The notes under the pieces were generated by a model that made no database searches, had not been told where the DNA came from, and saw only the letters and a list, made by a program, of their open reading frames with translations. Shown here one piece after another: positions 15,001 through 26,200 of a DNA stretch of 64,000 nt. Source of the DNA: Dirofilaria immitis. Its lineage: Eukaryota; Nematoda; Chromadorea; Rhabditida; Onchocercidae. Position 1 is the first letter of the stretch; the number at the start of each line of letters is the position of its first letter. The stretch spans positions 6,501,501 through 6,565,500 of the forward strand of contig JAKNDB010000068.1 of the NCBI GenBank assembly GCA_024305405.1, given 5' to 3'. A program made the position numbers and the translations under genes.

Positions 15001-18000
15001 TGGATGAGCGAAGAAAATTTTTCTAATTTTCAAATCTATTCATATTCTCAAGCTATGAGTATTTTCTTGAGATAACATTTTTTCGACTTCTAAAGAAGTT
15101 GAATTTTTGTAAAATTAATTGTTATCTGATAAACTAATTAGTCGATTAATTACATAATCGTTGGTAGGAATGATAAAGTAATCAAATATTTAAAAAAAAA
15201 GTAGACATACTTTTCAAATGTTTTATCTTATTGATTTCACCGCTGCTCCCTTATTAGTGAGTGTATAACTGAAACTTTGGTTGATAAGTACAGAAATATT
15301 GTCGAATTTAGGAGAATTTAGGAAAATTATGCAAACCAATCAAAATTAAAAACATTTTTTCTTAATTATTAGTTTATTTATTATGAAGAAATTAATTTCT
15401 TGTCGGGAAGGGTGCTAAAAATCAGTCTTAGATCAATTCACTCTTTATTCAGTCCAGATCGATTTTTGACAATATCAGAAAAGCATGTTTGATAAGTTTA
15501 TACTAATTGTCTTCTAAGTGATAACAACTATTGTTTGGATCATAAGTGAATCCAAACAATTTGTCATCATAAGTAAATACGTCGATAATTATTTCATTTC
15601 ATCTTCTATAATTAGCATTTACGACAATAAAATGTTGAACAGAATTTCTTAACTGTACATTAATAAAATGATGTGATACAATTTTAAACACTATCGAGTA
15701 AATTGTGTGAAATTAACTTCCAAATTTTTTTGTTTTCAAAATAAACTATTGTTTAGATGGAATGGGCTATCCATCGAATTAAATATCTATCAGGTGCAAC
15801 AAATACGGGAACTGCGCTTAAATATGCTTTGGAACGAGGTTTTCAGGTATCAAAATTTCCCGAGAATTTTTTTGGAAATTATCCATAAAAGTTATTGGTA
15901 ATAAGCTGTCTATGATTATGGAAATAGTTACAACAAGCTTTCTAACACATTTCAGAAGGATATCATGTAACTGTTAATGAACCGTTTGATTTCTAACACT
16001 ACATTCATTTTGAGGATGCACGAGGAGGTGGCATCCCAAAGGTAGCAGTAGTAGTGACCGACGGTCAGTCTCAGGACAACGTCGCCGAGGAAGCACAACG
16101 ATTGAGAGATGCCCATGTAATGTTATATGCAATTGGTGTTACAAATTTAGTCAACGTACATCAGTTACATCAGGTAATTATTAATATGTGCTGTTTTATC
16201 ACTGGTTAATTATATACGTATTTTATCCCTACAAAAATTTGTTCTATCTTAGCGCAATATTGTAATTCCTTTATTACTGATGAAATTGAATAATGAAAAT
16301 TTATTTAATTGAAAATTGCAGATAGCTGGAAATCCAGCAAGAGTGCTTACGGTTGAATCATTCGATGAATTAAGCAAAAATCTTGCAGATTCACTTACTT
16401 GGGATATGTGTAAAACCGAATTTAGTATGTTTACAATTTATTTTTGAAATTTTGAGATCGTTTTGAAATTCGAAATTCTGAAATAAGTTTTATTTTATGT
16501 ATTACGGTCCCCTCAAGATTAATTCTTATATTTTTATTACAATTAAAATAGCTAATAAGCACTGCATTTTTTTAATGTAGTAAATTTAATATTAATCTTT
16601 AGAAAAATTCTTCCTATCTTAAAAAAACGTTATCTGTGATGTTACATATCTGTAATTAGTTCGAATTTGGATAACGCGCGGATTCTTTGAATCGTGTTCT
16701 TGTTAGAACCAATTACATTCGCTTAAATTATGGTAATAAATAGGACCCGGTACACCTGATATAATCTGTGGTCCGGATCGAATTGGAGTACGGGCATCAA
16801 CAAGGAATCCATTTGATGGATATGTCTTCATTATGGACCATTTTCATAAAAGGAATGTCGGGCAGGACCCGAGGAATTTCCAGATGCTCGAAGTATCGGC
16901 ATCACCATTCCGTTCACTGACTGCAACATACATCGATATCGTTCAGTAAGTAAATCTCCGTAATTTTCCAAATACAGCGAGGTCATCTTTATTATTTCAA
17001 AACATTTTGTTTTTTCAGAAAGTTATAGAAGGCTTTTGTTATATTTGCAAAATATTTTTTGACTTTTCTGCATTCTATGTCTTTTCTTTCATAACTGAGA
17101 TCATTTTATATTTTTCAGTAAATGTTCCATTCTTCTTGATCTCTTTTTTCATTCATTTTATTTAGTTTATTTGTATTTTCAGTTGAATCCTCGGGGTATC
17201 TTTGTTGAAATGACAGTTGTCTTCATGTTTCATGCATTGTAAGTAATTTTTCTGATAATTGCTCGATTCTATAATGGAAGTAATTCAATAGAAGCTTTTC
17301 TTTTCAGGATGGGATTTTAGTAGTATTTTAAAAGTCGCAACCTTTATTAATTTCAAAGAATAGCCATGTTATAGATTTATGACCAAAGTCGATCAAATGG
17401 TAAAAGTGCAGTGTTTTTATATGGAAGCTGATAAGTCCGTATCAGTACCAATGGAAGTCAGGTAAGCGATTCATATTCCCGATTTGCTATTCATGTCAAA
17501 TCTTTATGGATGATGTATTGCTGCATTACTAATTCCCTCACGTTGACGCTATGATGAGCGCATAATTTGGGAAATTTTGTTTTTATATTTGCAATAGAAG
17601 TAAAGTTTCTTTAAAATAGGTTCAATATGTAATAATAGAATCATATCCACATATGTATCAGTGAGACATAATAAATTTTTAGCAGTAGAGAACTGCGCAT
17701 TGCTCTTTTGATATGATACAAATTTGAAGAAAAAAATGAGTGATTTATAGTTTCAAGCATATTTCGGCAACTTTTAGCATGATCACAACACAGTTTCGTG
17801 AAAAGATGTATGAGATGCCGCGATGCGAATATACCCTGAGACGTGGATCACAGGATGGACCTACTGTAGAGTATGCACAACTTGGAGAATATGTTTACCA
17901 TCGTTGGGAATGCCACGATCAGGCTGATACATTTGGAATGCTCGTGCATTCGTGTTATGTTGACAATGGTTTTGGTGATCGAGTGGATATTCTTGATGAG

Positions 18001-18948
18001 ACAGGGTATATTGATTTATTACCAGCATGACTGATGATTTCTGGGCTATGACCCAGCCAGGAAAGCAAACCATCGGTTCCATATATAAATAAAGAAATAT
18101 GGAATGGGTGAATGAATAATAAAAATTAGAGAAAAATAAATAAGTAATAAAGCAGAAAATAATTGATGAATATATTAGTGATTTATCATGATGATTTTTT
18201 ATTTGCAACGAAATAAACTAAAACACTGTCGCAGATGTGGAGTTGATGCTATTTTATTAATGACTCCGGACTATGATAAAACATTGAGATTGGCAACGAA
18301 GCCATATCATGTTTTCAAATATGCTGATAGGCCTGTACTTCAATTTCAGTGTCAGGTATGTTAAAGGAATAAAATATTGAGGAAAAAAAATTTATTTAAT
18401 TATTATCTAATTAACAAAATGTAATAAACTTAAAGATCGAAACAATCCTTCTTCAGTTTTAGTGTTTCTTTTTCTATTTTCTTATTCGATTGATGCCTAA
18501 ACAGTACGTTGGCAAATGTTACTTGAAAATCGAAGACCACTATTATATTTGAATAACAAATTCTTTTAAATTTCAGATAACCTTATGCATTAAATTTGAC
18601 GAAGGTTGTATTGGATTAACACCGCCAAACTGTCCGGAATTAGCGCATACCCATATACATAATCATGATCATGGACATGAGCACAATGAAATACGTCGTG
18701 TTCGATCTATCTTACAATCCAATACCATGGATATATTCACATCACAGCTACACATTGTTGATCGTTTGCCCCAATGTCCTAATCCTATTATTCAGTTTTC
18801 TTCTTTCCATGTTGTAGGAATTGTTATCAGTATCATATTAAATGTCCTCTTGCTTATTATTGTTATATCAATACTATTCTCAAGATCCAGAAAGAGAATA
18901 AAATTTGATAGAAAAGATGATTTGAGAAATATCGGAATAAATCATTGA
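12069..18948 (+). CDS. cut-6: Cuticlin with vWA and ZP domains (CUT-6-like)
   Basis: Secreted, membrane-anchored cuticle protein expected on the apical surface of the epidermis. Exons: 12062-12136 (start probably ATG at 12069), 12237-12303, 12548-12630, 12987-13115, 15757-15846, 16015-16173, 16322-16424, 16744-16945, 17183-17238, 17375-17461, 17778-18005, 18235-18355, 18577-18948. A hydrophobic leader (SLYIVVGIVISSVC) precedes a von Willebrand A domain with a full metal site: DGSGS, then T in GATNTGTAL, then VVVTDGQ. A ZP domain follows, recognised by LNPRGIFVEMTVVF, FYMEADKSVSVPMEVS and HRWECHDQADTFGMLVHSC. The tail has a His-rich stretch, a furin-type RRVR site, a transmembrane helix (IVISIILNVLLLIIVISILF) and basic cytoplasmic residues. 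C. elegans CUT-6 has the same two domains. The frame breaks at 12078-12081 (one G short) and 16848-16851 (one A short). The intron at 13116-15756 is unusually long. Confidence 0.87.
13116..15756 (+). other. Long intron of the cuticlin gene
   Basis: A 2.6 kb intron inside the vWA domain, about ten times the usual size here. It interrupts the vWA coding sequence between the NQ and MEWAI codons. I see no nested gene on either strand. Confidence 0.7.
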
Positions 18949-19082
18949 TTGATGAAATATCTCAAAAAAAAACTGGAAGACGAATTAGAATGAAGCAGCT
19001 TAATCTGATGGAGAGTAATATAGCATATTGTGTCATTCTTTTTGTATAAATTTCGAATTTATCTAAAAAATGAAGCCAATTA

Positions 19083-19088
19083 AATAAA
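19083..19088 (+). terminator. Polyadenylation signal of the cuticlin gene
   Basis: AATAAA on the coding strand about 135 bases downstream of the stop codon at 18948. Other weak A+T hexamers exist nearby, so the choice is provisional. Confidence 0.5.
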
Positions 19089-19858
19089 TTGTAATAATTG
19101 AAAAATATTGCAATAAGATGTCCATTTAACTAGGAAATGTTTTTTTTTTTTGTTTTTTCTCAACCAATCATTGCCGTACGGCAACGATACGATAATTTGG
19201 TCAGTCAGTAAGTATCATCGGTATTGTATGTAGAAATGAGACGGGTGTCCTATTTTGTTGATTCTATCTATTTGTTTGTATGTATGTATATGTGAATTTA
19301 ATTAAATACACTGTTGCTGTTATGTATTTATATTCTTTTTAAATGACAAGAAAAAAAATAAGCTAACCGAGGGGCAACTTTCATCTATAGCTTTATTTTT
19401 AACGTTCCATTACACGTTAATTGTTAGCTGTATCTTCATTTTCAGCATGAGTGATAAATAATTTCGTTTTATTGTTTCATTAGAATAATTAACGTATTCT
19501 TTCATGAGAGATAAGCCATATCAGGTATTGAATGATATGAAATATCAGTTCCATATATGTTCTTGGAATAGATTCGAGACTCTGTCTGTAATCAATCCTT
19601 TTATGTAATTATGCAGATAAGAATCTATTTTCCATTCAAAAATTTCATGCCAATTTGCAACCTTCCCACTGTTTGGGTAAAACTGTTTGCAAAAATTTTC
19701 ACCACAAAATATTTCGAACGGCAAATTGTGTTGGAATTTGTTTAATATTTAAGTGATTGGAAATTTACTTTAAGATGAATGAAAATGTGAAGTTTTGATT
19801 TGATTAAGAAAAAGTTAAATGCGTACAAATTGAAAGGAAAAAGAAATTTAATAATAAA

Positions 19859-20116
19859 CACATGTGTCGCGTTTACGATCAACGTGCTAAATCTATTGAT
19901 ATTTTTATAAAATAAAATTTCTTCAACAAGTGTTTGAAAAGACAGATGAAATTTAAAGCAAAAAGTAAAAATGAAACAATATGAATAGAGAACATATATG
20001 GTTAGCAAGCCATATGAATTTATTAATAACAAAAACATATGTTACATTTGTAATCAATATGCAAAATCTATTGATATTTTTATAAAATAAAATTTCCTCA
20101 ACATGTGTTTAAAACC
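19859..20116. repeat. Diverged ~80-bp direct repeat
   Basis: Copies at about 19859-19940 and 20035-20116 share a nearly exact core, beginning aaatctattgatattttta and continuing about 35 bases further to ...caaca.gtgttt. The flanks match at perhaps two thirds of positions. The spacing is about 176 bases. No terminal inverted repeats or coding capacity are seen, so this is a local duplication and not an evident transposon. Confidence 0.75.
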
Positions 20117-20631
20117 GGAATTCTGTTCTGCTCATTTGAGATGAAAGATGTATGGAAAACCTTTAAATTGAATTGAGGCATACTAAGTATTTCGCAGCAG
20201 ATATTGATTTCATTTGCCATAAAAAAGCATAACATTCTGAAACTTCTATTTTTTTGCAGCAAATGTGTCATGAATTATTCGAAATAAATTAGAATTGCTT
20301 CTAAATTTGTACATAACTGAACGAAACAAAACTGAAACTTCATATGTACTTTAAGGAATAAGTAACATATGGCAACAACTGTTTAATAAGATTTGCGATA
20401 GCATTAACTTCAAGAGATATTTAATAAAAAATGGAGTAGGAACAGATTTTGAAGAATCATAAAATTCAGAGTCTTAATAAATGGAAGTTGAAAGAAATTT
20501 TGCCGAGAGATTTGCTTACTGAATGGTGTTATGTAAGCTACAATTAAATTATTCCCATAAACAATTTCATCAGTTTATCCAATCAATAGTAAAACGGCTC
20601 AAATTCTTCTAAGAAATTATATTCCTCCTTT

Positions 20632-20895
20632 TCAGATCCGTCTTTGCATCATCGATTTCCTTTTTAGTTCTTCCCGGGCCTCAGGACAATCATTGAAAGT
20701 TGCAACACCATAAAGAACATTGCAAATAGCATAAACTGTAAGTAAAAAAACGGTGTAAACAGGAAAATATAAGATAAACTTGTAATACTTCTTCGTGAAA
20801 TTATGCGTGTACGGTAACCAGTCGTATAATAAAGCAATCCAGACAGCAATCAATGGAATGACATGCAAGGAAAAAATAACGAGTTGCGATACCAT
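20632..20895 (-). CDS. dpm-3: Dolichol-phosphate mannosyltransferase subunit 3 (DPM3)
   Basis: Small ER-membrane subunit that anchors and stabilises the catalytic DPM1 in dolichol-phosphate-mannose synthase, which supplies mannose for N-glycans, GPI anchors and O-mannosylation. Single uninterrupted exon of 87 codons; human DPM3 is 92. Two hydrophobic helices lie at about residues 4-23 and 38-62. The C-terminal DPM1-binding motif GVATFNDCPEAREELKR matches the human VATFHDCEDAARELQ closely. TATTTAG (AG at 20899-20900) lies 3 bases before the ATG with no donor upstream, consistent with spliced-leader addition. It is the only gene in the window needing no base correction, as expected for its short length. 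It lies 2.4 kb downstream of zer-1, too far for a typical operon. Confidence 0.92.
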   Translation of the reverse strand: MVSQLVIFSLHVIPLIAVWIALLYDWLPYTHNFTKKYYKFILYFPVYTVFLLTVYAICNVLYGVATFNDCPEAREELKRKSMMQRRI

Positions 20896-23271
20896 TACCT
20901 AAATATTTGATAATCATAAAATTTGTAAAACTTAAGTGCTCAAATTTAAATCTGTTCAATTTTGTAATATGCAACCAATAGAATGTATGTCAGCCAAAAC
21001 TACCACTACTTAAACAGTGTATGATGTAGTCTTAATATAAACGTCAGTTTTTTCCCTTTTTCTTGATAAACTCATTATCACTTAAGCTCATTGACTATTA
21101 ATTTGATTAAACAAACTGAAAGAAAATTAAAACCCGGATCTTACCTTAAGTAAACTTAAACAGTCAGAAATTGTGAATTGTAAATTGTTGTGGTGAAAAA
21201 CGTTCACCGAGTGTTTCACAGAACTAAAATAACAATGAACTGTCCAAAACAGGCATAACAAAATATTTTTAGCATCAACATCACAGCTGCAAAAAATCTG
21301 AGTTCAAAGTATTATTGATAAATAGTGAGAATGATAATTATTTTCAGTACTACTTAGTTTCCAATTAAATTTTACATTTTTCAAGAAGGTCATTATTGTT
21401 TTATTGCGTCTCACAACTCCGAACTTATGGCACATTGAATAATATAGTGTAAAAAACCATTAGAACAGGTCTCTAATACTCGAACTGGTACTCATTGCGT
21501 TAAATTCATTTAGCAGTAAGAAAAATTAAGTCGAAAAATATTTTTCCATTTTAATTTTAATGAAACAAATATATTGTGGGGTAAAAAATATTTGGCGAAA
21601 AATCGCAAAATGTTTGATCTCCTCATTTTATAAATAATATTTTATGTAAGAGGGAATCAGTAAACAAATACAACCGATTATATATCAATTACTCTTTTTT
21701 AATATTTTTAATAAGGTAGAAACAAGGAAAAGTTTCAAGATAAACATATTCAAATTGATTAATTTATATACAAATAAACAACGGCATCACTCCCTTTTCT
21801 CTAAAATAATTTTTTACAAAATGAAATTTTCAGATTTTCGATGTAAAATTCTGCAAGAATCACAATAGTTGAACAATACCCGAAAAACGCATAATACCTG
21901 TCAAATGACGAAGTCAAAGATAAAAATTATCACTTTTCATTAATAAAGTCGAATCGAGGAATAAATTAGTCACTTTCGACTTCCCACACGTCTTATTTAT
22001 ACATGAATTGATCAGCACTCCAACAAAAGTTCTATTTATTATGCATCATTCATTCCTCGAGGAAACATTTTAAATTTGAGATGAAGGAAAATCAGCATAG
22101 ATGACACTAATTTTGCTACACATTGAAAAAGTATATTCATAAGAAATCTGGAAAAACACCGAAAAGTTAGGAGATTTTTTATATCATACATGTTAAGTCG
22201 ATGCATATCAGAAAATATAAGACGAAGATCAATCTGCAATCTATTCGAATAAATTATTTAAAATCTATTTCTAAATCAAAGTACTAACAAATGCACCAGG
22301 TCCAAAAAACGGGTTCTCTTTTAAAAGAACTTCCATTTTTAAAGTTATGCATAGAAATTAAAATATAAGGATGCTGCCAAATTGCCCTACCGCATCCATT
22401 TTGCTTTTCAATCAATTTCTTTCCTGCCTTCTAATGAATAAATATGACTTCTGAAAATCATGAATATCATAATGAAGAAGCCATTTTCTAAATTCGTTAT
22501 TCGGAACTCCAATTCTATCTTTCTCCATATCTTAAAATCTTGAAACTGAAAAATTAACATAAATGTTTCAATAACAGTAAAATATACGCAAAAATTAACA
22601 TAAAATTATACGAAGAATTGGACATTGTCTACTAATAAATCTTGTATCTCGACATTTACAAGAACTTTACTTTTTTATTTTTTCGGTATATTACTTATTT
22701 GATATCTACAAAATATGGTATGGTCATGAAAATAGCATCACAAATTCTCACTTGAAAAGAAAATAAATGACATGTATAAAACAACTGTAAATTATAAGTA
22801 TTCGTAAAAGAATTCTTTTGACAAATTTTCGTGTAATAAATATATCATAATGACTGTAGAATTATGCATTCAGCACTCTTTACAATTAAATGGTTCCAAA
22901 GATAAATGTAAATTATGATGACAACATGTTCGGTGATGATATGTATTTTGATCGTTCCCTAAAATATACATCCTCATTTTTTGCTAGTTTTATTTTTGTA
23001 AAAAAAATTAAATTATTGAATTTAAAACAATATATAATAGTTTCAAATGAGTAAGACTAGAAAAAAAAATAAAAAAGAACATTCGGAACTCTTTTCCATC
23101 CTAAAATATGTGCAACTTAAAATTCTGCATAAATAATAGTAATCTAAGCCAGTTAAGAGCAATTAAAGATGAAAAATTACACCAGTCTGTGTTTCTGAGT
23201 AATACCTTAAGCAATTAATCAAATGTGACGGGAAATGAAGAATGACGTCTAATAAGATATATTTTAAATAC
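20896..23271. other. Intergenic region between zer-1 and dpm-3
   Basis: About 2.4 kb separating two genes on the same strand. It should contain the zer-1 3' UTR at its right end and the dpm-3 promoter at its left. No exon-like frame with family resemblance is seen. Confidence 0.55.
20899..20900 (-). promoter_or_regulatory. Probable spliced-leader acceptor of dpm-3
   Basis: Minus-strand ATATTTAG followed by GTAATGG places a 3' splice acceptor 3 bases before the start codon of an intronless gene. With no cis intron to explain it, SL1 trans-splicing is the natural reading. Confidence 0.6.
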
Positions 23272-26200
23272 TTAAGTGCCAACTAACCATTCAGTAATAT
23301 TTTTCAAGACAATATTGGCCAAACTACGCATTTTGTCCGAAGAACGTTCATCGCTGGCGACTTGCTGAAGCAGTGGGATGCCACCTTCATGAAGAACATA
23401 AGCACAATATTTATCTCCTATAAAAACATTCGGATTTTAAATTTGATTTGACATGAAAATATCGAACAAGAACAAAAAGACATAAAAAGAGAACAGCAGC
23501 ATTCAAATACATTTACGATTAGATGACATGGTAAAATGAAAGCAATGAAGTGACGCCAAATTACGAGCTTTTCAGATGGAAACTGAAGCCAATTTTTTTT
23601 CTTCAGCAATAGAGCTTACTTTTGATACATAAATTATTAATGACGAAAATTAAAAGTAGACGATCATAATAAAATTTACTATCAGTAGATGTTAGATTGG
23701 CGAGCGCCCAAATTGCCCAATGTTGGCTTGCTGGAGCATCAAACATCGGTATGAGCCTTAAAATCGGCTTGAATGAACGATAATTTATGAAACGCTTAGC
23801 TTCTAAATCCCAAGTATTGGTAGCCTAAAAGCATTTAATTATGATAAATTATGTTAGAATTTTCTGCATTTGAATTAAAATATTAAAAATAGGCGGCAAA
23901 GCATGAGGATGCTGTTGCAATATTTAGCAACCATAAATATTATGCATATAGAAAAATACTACATATGATATGCAAAATTACTTTCTAATTGGTACTTTCT
24001 AATACTATTTAAATCATAGCAACCAAAGCAAAATAATTCGTTCTAAAATTTTATAAAAATAAAATATTCAATCATACTTTGATAATTTTATCCATAACGA
24101 ATGCACGCGATACACTCACTTTTGACCATGCCGCTTCCCCATCACTAACCATATGTGCAAGCACTCCGGCACTGTTGTAACTAATTTCAATGCCATCAAC
24201 TAACATTGTCAATAAAGCACTGAAGATGATAAAATAAGAAATATTTAATAATATAAATATATTATTCTAAGAATGTAAATACTATTGATAAACATTTTTC
24301 AATGACCGTATATGAGGAAGTAATATTAACTGATATAGATTTATCAAGTAATTTACAACAAACAAATCAAACAATCTACTTTTACCAGAAAATATTGATA
24401 TAATCATCAAGCATGAGCTGTGCACGGAGCTGCTCTACTTCAGCAATATTCCCGATTAAACCCATCATATTACGAACAAGTTCTGTTTCATTTTGAAACT
24501 GTTGATAACACTGATGAAATAGACGAAGGCCATCAGCATTGAGGAAGCGCTCGCAATTAACTGGTGTTTCGTCTGTGAAATAATTAAATTAATAATTAAG
24601 ACTATTTTCTAACTCAAGGATGGCAATATCCTGAGCAAACAATTCGAGGAGTTCCAGGATTACTAAGGATTACTAATATTATATCTAGTATTCACTGATG
24701 AATCTTCTTCATGATTCAGCCAATGTTCAAACACAACTAGAAAAGATTTATCGTTTCAGTTCTTCCTTAACTAATGAATGCAATGAAACAATTAACATAT
24801 AAGATTCATGAATAAATATTCCACCTAATTAGTTCTCAAGTATCCCTAAAATTTAAAATTAAAAACAACCTGTGATATTCCACAAAAACTCCATCCCACT
24901 TCCATAACGTCATCGCATATACTGGCTGCATGTTTTCTGCGAATTTGTTCCAGAATAATCTGAACATATCAAAGAATAAATCTATAATTTCTCTTCAACG
25001 ATCATTACCAAAAAAATCTATGAACAAAAATGGAGTCACAAACTAAAACTGATGAGATTTAAAATAACAAAAATTTGTAGCATGATTTCACAAAAAACAA
25101 AAAGATTTCAGAAATACTTACTTCAATGGCACCAATGTTGCCAACCTGAACTTTCTGCTCGCCTTCTACGTGGCATGCCATTGAATTTAATAAGAAAACT
25201 ACAATACGTTGAGTTAAGTGATCACTGTTATGATGCTGCAATACAGCAACGAGAAGACGCGCTACACGACCATAATCGAAAAGGATTTCCAGCGGTATTT
25301 CGAATTGGCAAAGTGACAAGCAGCAGTTCCGGACCATAACCTGGGAAAGGAATATCTTTCTAAAATGATGATAACTTCGATTCATTAAACTAATTATCCA
25401 AAATCTGCAAACACTACAAAAGATATGACAAACCATATTATATAATTGAAAGAAAACTTCATTATATAATTAAAAGAAAACCCTTTTAAACTACCTGTTC
25501 TTCCATATGGGCATCCATACCATCCAGCAATGCAGTGACAACCATTCGTTTTGTATCACGATTCATACTCACCTTACGAATTATGTAAAATAATGACGCT
25601 GATCCAGCGATCTGTAGTGTGCTATCTTCCAAATGGCGTTGCATAGCACCCAAAACAAGATGCAGAGCTTCGGTGTGCCGATTCTGACAATAATGACATA
25701 TGTTCTTTACATTTCAAACGTAAACATGAGAAGCGGATTTTCGAAACGAACCTTTCTCTATCTTACATCTCCTTAAATCTGGTTTCGTTTTGAAAGGAAA
25801 AATAAAGTTTTAAACCTTTTTTATTGGATAGAAATCTGAAATCTTAAAAGCTAAAAACCTTTCCAAACTTGAAAAAATAAAGCATTTACCAAGTTATGTC
25901 CAAATCTATAAAGTTGATAACTTTCATTTAGAACAGCTTGTAGCAAACCAGCTCGTTGGCTATACATTCGAAGAGCAAGTAAAATTTGTTTTTCATCTTT
26001 GTCGCCAGCAATCTGAAACACCAGACAGCTGTATTTTAAGAAATTTTTAAAGGAAATAATTATTTCGCATGCACTCTGAATTAATAAATGCGCATGCTAG
26101 GCAGCAATTTGATAAACTAGTGTAATCGATGATAGCAATTTGTACATTATGAAAATAATTTTCTTTAAGAAAGAAATCTCACATTCTTAGCTGGTATTTC

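Larger units (their letters stand above)
18949..20631. other. Convergent intergenic region (cut-6 / dpm-3 3' ends)
   Basis: Contains the 3' UTRs of the plus-strand cuticlin and minus-strand DPM3 gene. A canonical polyadenylation signal for the cuticlin is AATAAA at 19083-19088, about 135 bases after the stop. A diverged direct repeat of about 80 bases occupies 19859-20116. No exon was found. Confidence 0.6.
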
